DNA of 64,000 nt from Pseudomonas marginalis. Lineage in GTDB: Bacteria > Pseudomonadota > Gammaproteobacteria > Pseudomonadales > Pseudomonadaceae. Shown in pieces: positions 26,696 to 35,150 of this stretch. Under the pieces are notes generated by a model that ran no database searches, was not told the DNA's origin, and worked only from the letters and a program-made list of their open reading frames with translations. The stretch lies in contig NZ_LKEG01000044.1 in assembly GCF_001645105.1 (NCBI RefSeq), positions 270,811-334,810 on the forward strand. The letters are read 5' to 3'. Position 1 is the first letter of the stretch, and every line of letters begins with the position of its first letter. The translations under genes were made by a program, and so were the position numbers.

Positions 26696-27136
26696 TTACT
26701 TGACGTTAACCGTGATCACTTTCGAGGCTACAGTCGGGTTGAACTGCATGTGCAGTTTGTCGCCGGCAACCAGTTGCAGCGTGTGTTTGCCTGGGGTGAG
26801 GGTCAGCTCGGTTTCGGTCTGGGCCTTACCGTAGTGGATCACGGTGTCGGTGGCGGGGATCGGCACGCTCGCGTCAGGCAGTTCTTTCTGGTCGATCAGC
26901 AGATGGTGGTGACCGGTGTCTGGATCCTGGCTGGTGGCCGGGGCCAGCTTCAGGCCTTCCATGCCGAATTTGACGGTGAAGGTCTTGTCGACGGTGGCGC
27001 CGTCTTTTGGCGACACGATGAATACTTTGGCGCCTTCAGGTGGAGCACTGCGCGGGATGCCGTCGGCGGCGGTGGCCAACATCGAAGCACCCAGCAGCAG
27101 GCTGGCAATCGTTGCACGGGACAAAAGGGCTTTCAT
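26696..27136 (-). CDS. DUF4399 periplasmic protein
   Basis: A 146-residue secreted protein with signal peptide cleaved after LATAADG. Family hallmarks are the KVFIVSPKDGATV strand, the HHHLLID motif (possible metal ligands) near residue 77 and the terminal HTLQLVAGD with LHMQF. The domain is immunoglobulin-like. Function unknown. Start MKALLSRATIA at 27136 with a GAGAAG-type ribosome site; the longer frame is not family-like. Confidence 0.83.
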   Translation of the reverse strand: MKALLSRATIASLLLGASMLATAADGIPRSAPPEGAKVFIVSPKDGATVDKTFTVKFGMEGLKLAPATSQDPDTGHHHLLIDQKELPDASVPIPATDTVIHYGKAQTETELTLTPGKHTLQLVAGDKLHMQFNPTVASKVITVNVK

Positions 27137-27270
27137 TCGCTTCTCCAGTTTTTCTATGAAATCTGTAGGGTTATGACAACTTCGCGACAAATTGCGGTCC
27201 AAGGCACTCAACACCATAGCAAAGCGAGGCTGAACGGCGCCTCGCACATTCGAATTCTTTAGGAGTGACC

Positions 27271-27765
27271 ATGCGCTTTTCGCCTGGCCTGTTACTGCTG
27301 CTTCCTCTTCTGAGCCCTTTGGCGCATGCCGAACTGGTCGATGATGTGTTCGACCGTGGCGAACTGCGCATCGCCGTTGAAGCCAACACCCCGCCGTTCA
27401 ACTTCAAGCAAGGCGACAAACTGACTGGCTTCGAAGTGGAACTGGGTGAGCAACTGGCCCAGGAGATGGACGTGCGCCCCTCGTTTATCACCACCGATGA
27501 CACCGACCTGCTGCCGGGGGTGGAAACCGGCAAGTACGACGTGGCCATCAACCATATCGCTATGACTGCCGAGCTGCAGGATCGGTTCGATTTCAGTGAG
27601 CCTTACAACGAGAAGCCTGAGCTGGCGATCCCGTTCCAGAAGGGTAATCCGGCGTTCAAGGCGAGCCTGGACAAGGCGTTGCAACGCTTGAAGGCGGATG
27701 GCCGATTAAAGGCATTGGCGCAGAAGTGGCTTGAAGGCGACACACCGGTAGCCAAGGCACAGTAG
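27271..27765 (+). CDS. Short periplasmic amino-acid-type binding protein lacking most of lobe II
   Basis: A 164-residue exported protein with signal peptide ending PLAHA-ELVDDVFDRG and lobe I of a family-3 solute-binding protein: RGELRIAVEANTPPFNF, LTGFEVELGEQLAQ, YDVAINHIAMTAEL and RFDFSEPYNEKPEL. It then jumps directly to the C-terminal return helix (LKADGRLKALAQKWLEGD). The second lobe of roughly 80-90 residues found in complete family members (about 250 residues) is missing, with the frame intact. AGGAG lies just before the ATG. No ABC permease is nearby. It may be a natural one-lobe variant or an in-frame deletion. Confidence 0.75.
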   Translation: MRFSPGLLLLLPLLSPLAHAELVDDVFDRGELRIAVEANTPPFNFKQGDKLTGFEVELGEQLAQEMDVRPSFITTDDTDLLPGVETGKYDVAINHIAMTAELQDRFDFSEPYNEKPELAIPFQKGNPAFKASLDKALQRLKADGRLKALAQKWLEGDTPVAKAQ

Positions 27766-27771
27766 ATCAAC

Positions 27772-27864
27772 GGTGGGAGGGGGCTTGCTCCCGATTGCGG
27801 AGTGTCAGTGACTGCATGGTTGACTGACTCACCGCTATCGGGAGCAAGCCCCCTCCCACAATTT
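27772..27864. repeat. REPIN between binding-protein and DUF523 genes
   Basis: GGTGGGAGGGGGCTTGCTCC and TATCGGGAGCAAGCCCCCTC face each other across about 35 bases. It begins six bases after the binding-protein stop and reaches almost to the stop of the convergent DUF523 gene. Confidence 0.87.
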
Positions 27865-27869
27865 TTGAT

Positions 27870-28364
27870 CTAGGCAGGGCTTGAGAGTTGGGTCAGGGCG
27901 GCGGCGGCCTCGGGGAGTTCCAGCTCGCTGAACACCTGTACCCCATGCTGCCTGAGCAGCGCCGTGGTGACGCCTTCGCCTGCCACCTTCACGCCCCTGA
28001 AGGTGCCGTCGTAGGTCTGCAGGTTACCGCACGACGGGCTATTGGCCTTGAGCACAGCGATGCGGATGTTGTGGCGCTGCACCAGCGCCAATGCCTGGCG
28101 GGCGCCATCAAGGAACGCGGCGCTGAAATCTTCGCCCTCAGCGGTCAGCACCTGAGCGCGGCCCTCCCACACATCCACGCCCTGCCCGCCCGGAATCTCC
28201 GCCGCCGGGCGCGGCGTCGGCAAGCCACCCGACACTTCCGGGCAGATCGCAACCACGCGCCCCTCGGCCTGCCACACCGCCAACAGGTCGAATGGCCCGC
28301 TGGCCCCGCCGTCGTAGCGCACCTTGTGGCCAAGCAGACAGCGGCTGATCAGAATCTTTTGCAT
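27870..28364 (-). CDS. DUF523 family protein
   Basis: A 164-residue protein with the family N-terminus KILISRCLLGHKVRYDGG, PEVSGGLPTPRPAAEI and KANSPSCGN (conserved Cys residues in SRCLLG, ICPE and SPSCG). The Cys pattern suggests metal or persulfide chemistry, but the function is not established. The ATG at 28364 lies two bases after the stop of the upstream oxygenase gene, indicating co-translation. Confidence 0.85.
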   Translation of the reverse strand: MQKILISRCLLGHKVRYDGGASGPFDLLAVWQAEGRVVAICPEVSGGLPTPRPAAEIPGGQGVDVWEGRAQVLTAEGEDFSAAFLDGARQALALVQRHNIRIAVLKANSPSCGNLQTYDGTFRGVKVAGEGVTTALLRQHGVQVFSELELPEAAAALTQLSSPA

Positions 28365-28366
28365 GC

Positions 28367-28990
28367 TTAAAACGGCTCGTTGCCCCGCCGGCGAAACCAG
28401 CCGGTGAGGGACAGGCGTTCGCGCGTAGCGGGCATGACTTCGTGGGGCACTTCGCCCGACAGGAACACCACCAGGCAACCGCCCGTGGGCACCACATCGT
28501 ATTCGACGCCGTCCTTGAGGTACATGCGCAACTGGCCGCCATGCTCGGGCAGCCAAGCGTCGTTCAAGTAGATCACCGCCGAGACCATGCGCCGGTCATC
28601 GTCGCGGAAGCGGTCCAGGTGCTTGAGGTAAAACGCCCCCGGCGGGTACAGCGCGAAGTGGCTTTCGAAATCCTCAAGGCCGAGGAACAAACTGCGGTTC
28701 ATGGCCAGGCGCAGGCTGTCCATCAACGCCATATAGGTGTCGCAGACCGCCGCATCGCCCTCTTCCAGCCACTGGATGTGGTCGCCGCGAATACCTTCGC
28801 GAATCTCCTGGGTCGGACCGCGTCCCACCGCTGCCGGAGCCAACTCACCCTCGGCTGCACGTTTATGGCACTCAGCCGCCAGTTCCAGGGTCAGAGCCTG
28901 GGGTAGGAAGCCGTCCTGCCGGGACCAGCCCTTTTCGGCCAGGTCGTCGACAATACGTTGCAGCAAAGGGTGATCGAGGGGTATTTGCAT
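28367..28990 (-). CDS. 2-oxoglutarate/Fe(II) dioxygenase (prolyl 4-hydroxylase-like)
   Basis: A 207-residue 2OG-Fe(II) oxygenase. Iron ligands are the HLD of YLKHLDRFRDD, and a distal His in GEVPHEVMPA; the 2-oxoglutarate-binding Arg is in RERLSLTGWF. The arrangement HxD...H...R spans about 60 residues as in the P4H-like SM-20 branch. In E. coli and pseudomonads some relatives hydroxylate ribosomal or EF-Tu-like targets, but the substrate here is unknown. Start MQIPLDHPLL at 28990; an ATG nine bases upstream is also possible. Operon with the DUF523 gene. Confidence 0.85.
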   Translation of the reverse strand: MQIPLDHPLLQRIVDDLAEKGWSRQDGFLPQALTLELAAECHKRAAEGELAPAAVGRGPTQEIREGIRGDHIQWLEEGDAAVCDTYMALMDSLRLAMNRSLFLGLEDFESHFALYPPGAFYLKHLDRFRDDDRRMVSAVIYLNDAWLPEHGGQLRMYLKDGVEYDVVPTGGCLVVFLSGEVPHEVMPATRERLSLTGWFRRRGNEPF

Positions 28991-29130
28991 GGCGCGCATA
29001 GTATCCATACGCCTGTGAATCCGACAGAGCCGCCGAGCGTCTGAATACACTTTAGTCAGGTGACTGATAGGACTTCTCGACAAATCCTACGCCCGACACG
29101 GACAATAGTGGCCGACTGACAGGAGTCCAT

Positions 29131-29883
29131 ATGCGTCGTTTGTTTTTTTCATTGCTGATGTTCTGCGTTTTGCCCGCCTGGGCAGACGGCCATGACCAGT
29201 TGTACAAGGTCGCCGGCTGGGCCGAACAACGTGCACATTTCAATGACGCCCTCAGTGCCGCCCAGCAACGCTACCGCAATAGCCTGCCGCCAGCGGTGTA
29301 CCAGGCGCTGGTGGACAACAGTAATAAACGCTTTGCCGCCCAGTCCATGGACCAGCGCGCCGAGGCGCAATTGCGCAAGAACCTGGCGGACCCGAAGCCC
29401 GCCCTGGCCTTTTTCCAATCGCCCCTGGGCCGCAAGATCGTCGCCGCTGAGTTGCTCGCCACGCGCCGCGACCAGTTGGCAAAAAACGCCCAGGGCTTGC
29501 CGAAAATCCAAGCCGACGCGACCCGCAGCCTGATCATCGGCCACCTGGCCCAGGCCCTGCCCGCCCGTGAAGCCGGCGCGGAAGTCAGCCTGGCGATTGC
29601 CGGTGTGGCGGCCGACAGCCTGAGCCAGATGATCCCCGGTTTGTTGGGCGGTGGTCAGGCCCAGGGCATGTTGAATGGCCAACGCGAGCGGCTGATGCAG
29701 CAGATCGACAAAGATCTGAACAACACGTTGTTGTACGTCTATCGAGATTTGTCTGACCCGGAGCTGGAAGAATTCGCTACGTTTGCGGAGTCGCCGGAGG
29801 GTAAGGCGTATTACCAGGCGGCGCTGGCAGCCATTCGCGCGGGCCTTGCGGTCGGCCAAAGCACCTCTAGCCTGACGCAGTAA
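29131..29883 (+). CDS. DUF2059 domain protein, exported
   Basis: A 250-residue protein with a signal peptide (LFFSLLMFCVLPAWA) and mainly alpha-helical remainder. The C-terminal half, with LYVYRDLSDPELEEFATFAESPEGKAYYQAA, is the DUF2059 signature. Function unknown. AGGAG stands six bases before the ATG. A long hairpin starting in the stop codon ends the transcript. Confidence 0.82.
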   Translation: MRRLFFSLLMFCVLPAWADGHDQLYKVAGWAEQRAHFNDALSAAQQRYRNSLPPAVYQALVDNSNKRFAAQSMDQRAEAQLRKNLADPKPALAFFQSPLGRKIVAAELLATRRDQLAKNAQGLPKIQADATRSLIIGHLAQALPAREAGAEVSLAIAGVAADSLSQMIPGLLGGGQAQGMLNGQRERLMQQIDKDLNNTLLYVYRDLSDPELEEFATFAESPEGKAYYQAALAAIRAGLAVGQSTSSLTQ

Positions 29884-29922
29884 CAAATGAGGGAGAGGGC
29901 AAGCCCCCTCCCTCATTTGTTA
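29881..29922. terminator. 42-nt bidirectional hairpin beginning in a stop codon
   Basis: TAACAAATGAGGGAGAGGG, CAAG loop and CCCCCTCCCTCATTTGTTA pair at 18 of 19 positions. The TAA of the DUF2059 gene is the first base triplet. The inner GGGCAAGCCCC core is that of the local REP elements. It separates convergent genes, and ATTTGTTA supplies a modest T-rich tail on the plus strand. Confidence 0.7.
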
Positions 29923-29929
29923 GATTGAG

Positions 29930-30871
29930 TTACTTCAGGTGATCGGTGAGGTACGTGAAATACGCTTCGCGAATCTCCGGTATCTCATTCGCCAAATGGT
30001 GCCTGCCACGCGGCAGCATCAACACCTCGGGCTGGTCGAACTTGCTCCTTAGCACCTGCAAGTTGTGCTGCCAGTCCACCGTCATATCTTCCTCCCCCTG
30101 CACAATCACCGGCCTCCGAGGGCTGCGCGGTGCGGCTTCGATACGCTTGATCCAGCGCGCCAAGGCGCCCACCCAGGCGGTAGGCAGTTGACGCGGCTGC
30201 AGCGGGTCGGCCTCAAGGAAGGGCTTGAACGCGGGATCGTGGGTGTTCTCGCTGAACCGCCGCGCGATGCCTTTGACGAATGGCCGCAACAGGTAATAGC
30301 TGACCTGCGACCAGCCCCAGGCACGCGGCCGCACCAGTGGCGAGAGCAGGAACGTCTTGCCTTGGGCCGGGCTCTCAACGCCATGGTTGAGCACGTGATC
30401 CACCACCACCGCGCCGCCGGTGCTTTGCCCGAACAGGTGCCAAGGTTGCGGCAGTTGCAGTGCTTCGGCTTGGCCAAACAGCGCCTGCACCACCTGTTGA
30501 TACACCGCAAAATCATCGATGCTGGCGCGCGCGCCGCTGGACAGGCCGTGCCCCGGCAAATCGCAGGCGATCACCACGAAGCCCTGGTCCAACGCCCAGT
30601 CCACCACATGGCGATACAAGCCCATATGGTCGTAGAAGCCGTGGAACATGAACATCGTCGCCACCGGCACGGGCGGCCACCACACTTGCGCGACCACCTC
30701 GAAGCCGTCCACCTCGAAGCGTCCCAGACGGCTGACCACCGGAACGTTGCGCGCCGCCAGGTCCAGCCCGTAGAAACGTTGATAGACCCGTGCCTCGGCT
30801 GAAAGCGGCTGTGCATCCACCAGGGGCCGCAAGCTTTCGCGCAGATGATCGGGGTCAAAGGTGACGGGCAT
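29930..30871 (-). CDS. Alpha/beta hydrolase (monoacylglycerol lipase-like)
   Basis: A 313-residue serine hydrolase: FMFHGFYDHMGLYRHVVDW gives the oxyanion HG and lid region, FGQSTGGAVV the nucleophile elbow (GQSTG), and PRGRHHLANE the catalytic His region; VQGEEDMTVD supplies the acid. It resembles lysophospholipase/monoacylglycerol lipase (Hydrolase_4). There is no signal peptide. Start MPVTFDPDHL at 30871. It faces the DUF6436 gene across a 99-base divergent region. Substrate unknown. Confidence 0.85.
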   Translation of the reverse strand: MPVTFDPDHLRESLRPLVDAQPLSAEARVYQRFYGLDLAARNVPVVSRLGRFEVDGFEVVAQVWWPPVPVATMFMFHGFYDHMGLYRHVVDWALDQGFVVIACDLPGHGLSSGARASIDDFAVYQQVVQALFGQAEALQLPQPWHLFGQSTGGAVVVDHVLNHGVESPAQGKTFLLSPLVRPRAWGWSQVSYYLLRPFVKGIARRFSENTHDPAFKPFLEADPLQPRQLPTAWVGALARWIKRIEAAPRSPRRPVIVQGEEDMTVDWQHNLQVLRSKFDQPEVLMLPRGRHHLANEIPEIREAYFTYLTDHLK

Positions 30872-30970
30872 AAACGGTTCCAGACTGACGGCGAAGATGA
30901 ATATCGAGCTGCGATATTCATCTGTCAGGACAAGCATGGCAAGCTACGCGACCTTCGAGGATACATCTGA

Positions 30971-31546
30971 ATGCGACAGCCCTACCGTACCGCCCTGTTC
31001 GCCAGCCTGATCCTGATTATCTGCACCGGCGTGCTGTGGGCCGCGTATGACTGGTTCCAGGGCCGCTACCTGCGCGCCTTCAGCGAACACACGGCGGTGT
31101 TTTCCGGAGACCCGCTGAAACTGCCTGCCGACCTCGCCGGCCCCGGCCCGATCCGCCTGGTGCACTTCTGGGACCCCGCCTGCCCCTGCAACGTCGGCAA
31201 CCAGCAGCACCTGGGCGAGCTGATCGAGCACTACGCGCCCCAAGGCGTCGAGTTCTACGCCCTGCAAAAGCCCGGCAGCCACGGCCAACTGCCCGACAAC
31301 CTGCGCCGCATGAAAACCCTCACCGCACTGCCCGGTGCCGACCAAGTACCGGCCAGCCCGGCAGTGGGCATCTGGGACCGCAGCGGCAAGCTCGCGTATT
31401 TCGGCCCCTACAGCGAAGGCCTCACGTGCAATTCCAGCAACAGTTTTATTGAGCCGATCTTGAAGGCCCTTGAAGCGGGACGCGAGGTGAATGCCACGCA
31501 CACTCTGGCGGTGGGCTGCTATTGTTCGTGGCCAACAGGCTCGTAA
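30971..31546 (+). CDS. DUF6436 thioredoxin-like membrane-anchored protein
   Basis: A 191-residue protein with an N-terminal membrane anchor (ALFASLILIICTGVLWAA) and a periplasmic thioredoxin-like domain. VHFWDPACPCNVGN carries a CPC in place of the usual CxxC, and three more Cys lie in the tail (GLTCNSS, VGCYCSW). It is 30 bases upstream of the acylase gene on the same strand and probably co-transcribed, which suggests a role in folding or maturing an exported partner. The match to DUF6436 is from general resemblance; redox activity is inferred. Confidence 0.75.
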   Translation: MRQPYRTALFASLILIICTGVLWAAYDWFQGRYLRAFSEHTAVFSGDPLKLPADLAGPGPIRLVHFWDPACPCNVGNQQHLGELIEHYAPQGVEFYALQKPGSHGQLPDNLRRMKTLTALPGADQVPASPAVGIWDRSGKLAYFGPYSEGLTCNSSNSFIEPILKALEAGREVNATHTLAVGCYCSWPTGS

Positions 31547-31576
31547 CTCGCCACCCACTCTTGGTAAGGAATGTTC

Positions 31577-33931
31577 ATGAAGCGCGTCTTGCGGGTTCTC
31601 GCGGTTCTTGTAGTGATGATCGCCCTCGGCGCAGGCGCGTACGTCTACAGCAAACAACCCACCCGCCAGGGCACGGTGACACTGGCCAACCTGCAAGGCT
31701 CGGTCACGGTGCGCTACGACGACCGTGGCGTGCCGCACATTCGGGCCGAGAATGAAACCGACCTGTATCGCGCCTTGGGCTATGTGCATGCCCAGGACCG
31801 CCTTTTCCAGATGGAGATCATGCGGCGCCTGGCCCGTGGCGAGCTGGCCGAGGTGCTCGGGCCCAAGGTGCTGGAGACCGACAAGTTGTTCCGCAGCCTG
31901 CGCATTCGCGACCGCGCGGCCACCTATGTGGCGCAGCTGGACCATGAGTCGGCGCACTGGAAGGCGCTGCAAGCCTATCTGGACGGGATTAACCAATATC
32001 AGGACAGCCACGCCCGCCCGATGGAGTTCGACGTGCTGGGCATCCCCAAGCGGCCGTTTACCGCCGAGGACACCATCAGCGTCGCCGGGTATATGGCCTA
32101 CAGCTTTGCCGCTGCCTTTCGTACCGAGCCTTTGCTGACTTACGTACGTGACCAATTGGGCAGCGACTACCTGAAAGTCTTCGACCTCGACTGGCAACCC
32201 AAGGGCGCCCTCAACCTGGCTGCCGGCGATTGGCAGACCCTCGGCGCCATCGCCGCCCTGAGTGAGCAGGCCCTGGCCGACAACGGCCTGCCGCAGTTCG
32301 AAGGCAGCAACGCCTGGGCCATCAGCGGCAACCGCACCCAGAGCGGCAAACCGTTGCTGGCCGGCGACCCGCATATCCGTTTCTCGGTGCCGTCGGTGTG
32401 GTATGAAGCGCAGCTGTCAGCGCCAGGGTTCGAGTTGTATGGCTATCACAACGCCCTCGTGCCGGTGGCGTTCCTGGGGCACAACCTGGACTTCGGCTGG
32501 AGCCTGACCATGTTCCAGAACGATGACCTCGACCTCATCGCCGAAAAGACCAACCCGGACACCCCCAACCAGGTCTGGTACCACGGCCAGTGGGTCGACA
32601 TGACAAGCACCGAGCAACAGATTGCGGTGAAGGGCCAGGCGCCGGTGACCTTGACCCTGCGCCAATCGCCCCACGGCCCGATCATCAATGACGTGCTGGG
32701 CGAAAACGCCGGCAACACACCGATTGCCATGTGGTGGGCGTTCCTCGACACCCAGAACCCGATCCTCGAAGGGTTCTACCAGCTCAACCGCGCCGACACC
32801 CTGGTCAAGGCGCGTGCGGCGGCAGCCAAGGTGTCCGCGCCGGGGCTGAACATTGTGTGGGCGAATGCCAAGGGCGATATCGGCTGGTGGGCGGCGGCGC
32901 AGTTGCCGATTCGTCCGGCCGGGGTCAACGCCGGGTTTATCCTCGACGGCAGCAGCCCCCAAGCCGACAAACTGGGCTTCTACCCCTTCAGCGCCAACCC
33001 CCAGGAAGAGAATCCGGCACGTGGTTATGTGGTGTCGGCCAACGCCCAGCCGGTTTCGCCCACCGGCATGGAGATCCCCGGCTATTACAACCTGGCCGAC
33101 CGTGGCCAGCAGTTGAACGCGCAGTTGAGCGACAAGAGCGTGAAGTGGGACGTGAACAACAGCCAGGCCCTGCAGCTGGGCACCACCACCGCCTTCGGCC
33201 CGCGCCTGCTGGCGCCGCTGTTGCCGGTGCTGCGCGAGGGTGTCAAGGACCCGGCGCAGTTGAAACTGGTGGAGCAGCTTGCACGCTGGAAGGGTGACTA
33301 CCCGCTGGACTCCACCAGCGCCACGCTGTTCAACCAGTTCCTGTTCAACCTGGCCGACGCCGCCTTCCACCCGAAGCTCGGCGACGCCATGTTCAAGACC
33401 CTGCTCAGCACCCGCGTGATCGACGCTGCCCTGCCACGCCTGGCCGCCGCGCCGGATTCGCCGTGGTGGAATGGCAAGCGCGCGGAGACCGTCAAGCTCG
33501 CCTGGGACAACAGCATGGCGCACCTCAAGGCCACCTTAGGGGATGATCCGACCCAGTGGCAGTGGGGCAAGGCGCACACCCTGACCCACGGCCACCCGCT
33601 GGGCTCGCAGAAGCCGTTGGACCTGATCGTCAATGTCGGCCCGTTCCCGGCGCCGGGCACCCACGAAGTGCCGAACAACCAGTCCGCCAATATCGGCCCG
33701 GCGCCGTGGCCCGTCACCTACGGGCCTTCTACGCGCCGCCTGATCGACTTCGCCGACGTGGCGCACGCCCTGACCATCAACCCGGTCGGGCAAAGCGGTG
33801 TGCCGTTTGACCGGCATTACGGCGACCAGGCGGAAACCTACATCGAAGGCGGTTACGAACAGGCGCATTTCACCGATGAGGAAGTGACGGCCAATACGCG
33901 CGGCACACTGAAACTGCTGCCCGCCAGATAA
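31577..33931 (+). CDS. hacB: Penicillin acylase family N-terminal-Ser hydrolase, HacB-like
   Basis: A 784-residue Ntn-hydrolase precursor. A signal/anchor (VLRVLAVLVVMIALGAGAYV) precedes the alpha-subunit (VRYDDRGVPHIRAE, ALGYVHAQDRLFQMEIMRR). The self-cleavage site is Gly-Ser in EGSNAWAISGNRTQ, making Ser the beta-chain N-terminal nucleophile; the tail has LTHGHPLGSQKP. The position between serA and the spu genes matches PA0305 (HacB), an acyl-homoserine-lactone acylase, from memory. AHL cleavage is plausible; other amides are possible. I start at the second ATG (31577), because the first abuts its ribosome site. Confidence 0.8.
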   Translation: MKRVLRVLAVLVVMIALGAGAYVYSKQPTRQGTVTLANLQGSVTVRYDDRGVPHIRAENETDLYRALGYVHAQDRLFQMEIMRRLARGELAEVLGPKVLETDKLFRSLRIRDRAATYVAQLDHESAHWKALQAYLDGINQYQDSHARPMEFDVLGIPKRPFTAEDTISVAGYMAYSFAAAFRTEPLLTYVRDQLGSDYLKVFDLDWQPKGALNLAAGDWQTLGAIAALSEQALADNGLPQFEGSNAWAISGNRTQSGKPLLAGDPHIRFSVPSVWYEAQLSAPGFELYGYHNALVPVAFLGHNLDFGWSLTMFQNDDLDLIAEKTNPDTPNQVWYHGQWVDMTSTEQQIAVKGQAPVTLTLRQSPHGPIINDVLGENAGNTPIAMWWAFLDTQNPILEGFYQLNRADTLVKARAAAAKVSAPGLNIVWANAKGDIGWWAAAQLPIRPAGVNAGFILDGSSPQADKLGFYPFSANPQEENPARGYVVSANAQPVSPTGMEIPGYYNLADRGQQLNAQLSDKSVKWDVNNSQALQLGTTTAFGPRLLAPLLPVLREGVKDPAQLKLVEQLARWKGDYPLDSTSATLFNQFLFNLADAAFHPKLGDAMFKTLLSTRVIDAALPRLAAAPDSPWWNGKRAETVKLAWDNSMAHLKATLGDDPTQWQWGKAHTLTHGHPLGSQKPLDLIVNVGPFPAPGTHEVPNNQSANIGPAPWPVTYGPSTRRLIDFADVAHALTINPVGQSGVPFDRHYGDQAETYIEGGYEQAHFTDEEVTANTRGTLKLLPAR

Positions 33932-33976
33932 CCGCTTGCAACGCGGTCAAACGGTGGGGGCTTGCTCGCTCCCACA

Positions 33977-34942
33977 TTAGATCGGCGCCGCAAAGTTAAG
34001 CCGGAACTGTTGCGGCGTCACGCCCAGCCGGCGGTTGAACACACTGCGCATGTGCTGGGCATCGCGAAAGCCGCATTGATAGGCCACAGTCTTGAGCGGC
34101 GCCGGGCTGCTTTCCAGCATCACCCGCGCGGCGTCCACCCGCGCCCGCTCGACAAACTCCGCCGGGGTGATGCGTGCTTCACGGGCAAACACCCGCGAGA
34201 AGTTGCGCGCGCTCATATTGGCTGCCTTGGCCAAGTCGGCAATGGTCAGGTCCCCCGTCAGGTTCGCCAGCACGTGCAGCTGCACCAGCGCCACCGCTGA
34301 CGTGGTTTCGGCGTGGGGCGTGAGAAACGGGCTGAACTGCGACTGCCCACCCGAGCGCTGGGTAAACACCACCAGGCGCTTGGCCACACTCAACGCGACT
34401 TCCGGGCCATGATCCTGGGCCAGCAGATACAGCGACAGATCGATGCCCGCCGTGACCCCAGCCGAGGTGTAGAGGTTGCCGTCCTGCACGTAGAGGCGGT
34501 CGGCCTCAACCTGGGTGGTGGGGCACAGGCGCGCCAGATCAGCCGCGTCGTTCCAATGGGTGGTGACGGTTTTCCCATCCAGCAGCCCGGCTCGGGCCAG
34601 CATGAACGCGCCGTTGCAGATCGAACCGAAGCGTTGCGCACGCGCGGTGGCGCCCCGCAACCAATCATCGAACTGCGTGCCGAAGTCTTCGAAGGGTAAC
34701 TGCGGGCCGCCAGCGACCAGCAGCAGGTCATAAGCGTGCAGGGCTTCGCTGTAGTGCCGCTGGGCCTGCAATGACAGGCCGTTGGAGGCGGCCATGGTGC
34801 CGCGGCCAAGGCCAATCACTTCAAGCTGGTAATGGTCCTCAGGCGCTAGAAACCGGTTGGCCTCGCAAAACACATCCATGGGGCCGGTCACGTCCAGTGA
34901 CTGGACGCCGGGGAAAATCAGGATGGCAACGGTTTTGCCCAT
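33977..34942 (-). CDS. GlxA-family AraC-type regulator with DJ-1/PfpI domain
   Basis: A 321-residue regulator. Residues 1-165 form a DJ-1/PfpI-like domain (VAILIFPGVQSLDVTGPMDVF, with Cys in GSICNGAFMLARAG), and the C-terminal ~100 residues an AraC double helix-turn-helix (SARNFSRVFAREARITPAEFV, VAYQCGFRDAQHMRSVFNRR). The Cys in the elbow-like motif is retained, but such domains usually sense ligands rather than catalyse. It is divergent from the HD hydrolase gene and probably controls it. Confidence 0.88.
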   Translation of the reverse strand: MGKTVAILIFPGVQSLDVTGPMDVFCEANRFLAPEDHYQLEVIGLGRGTMAASNGLSLQAQRHYSEALHAYDLLLVAGGPQLPFEDFGTQFDDWLRGATARAQRFGSICNGAFMLARAGLLDGKTVTTHWNDAADLARLCPTTQVEADRLYVQDGNLYTSAGVTAGIDLSLYLLAQDHGPEVALSVAKRLVVFTQRSGGQSQFSPFLTPHAETTSAVALVQLHVLANLTGDLTIADLAKAANMSARNFSRVFAREARITPAEFVERARVDAARVMLESSPAPLKTVAYQCGFRDAQHMRSVFNRRLGVTPQQFRLNFAAPI

Positions 34943-35150
34943 GAACAACACACCTTCTCTAACTGAATAAACGCAATTGCCCTCCCACAGTTTGATTTTT
35001 GCAAGGTTCGAGGGACCAATCGCCTGCTACACCCTAGCTGATTTTGCCTTGGCACGATGTGGCTGCACATTGGCCGACATCGCTTCCTCGCCGCGCTAGC
35101 CCCTCCACGGGCACGCGACCAGACTGGATGCTTTCCAGAGGAGAACGCCC

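Noticed and set aside
30944..32374. A 476-codon minus-strand frame opposite the acylase gene
   Set aside because: Overlaps two well-supported plus-strand genes and shows only Gln/His/Val-rich antisense composition.
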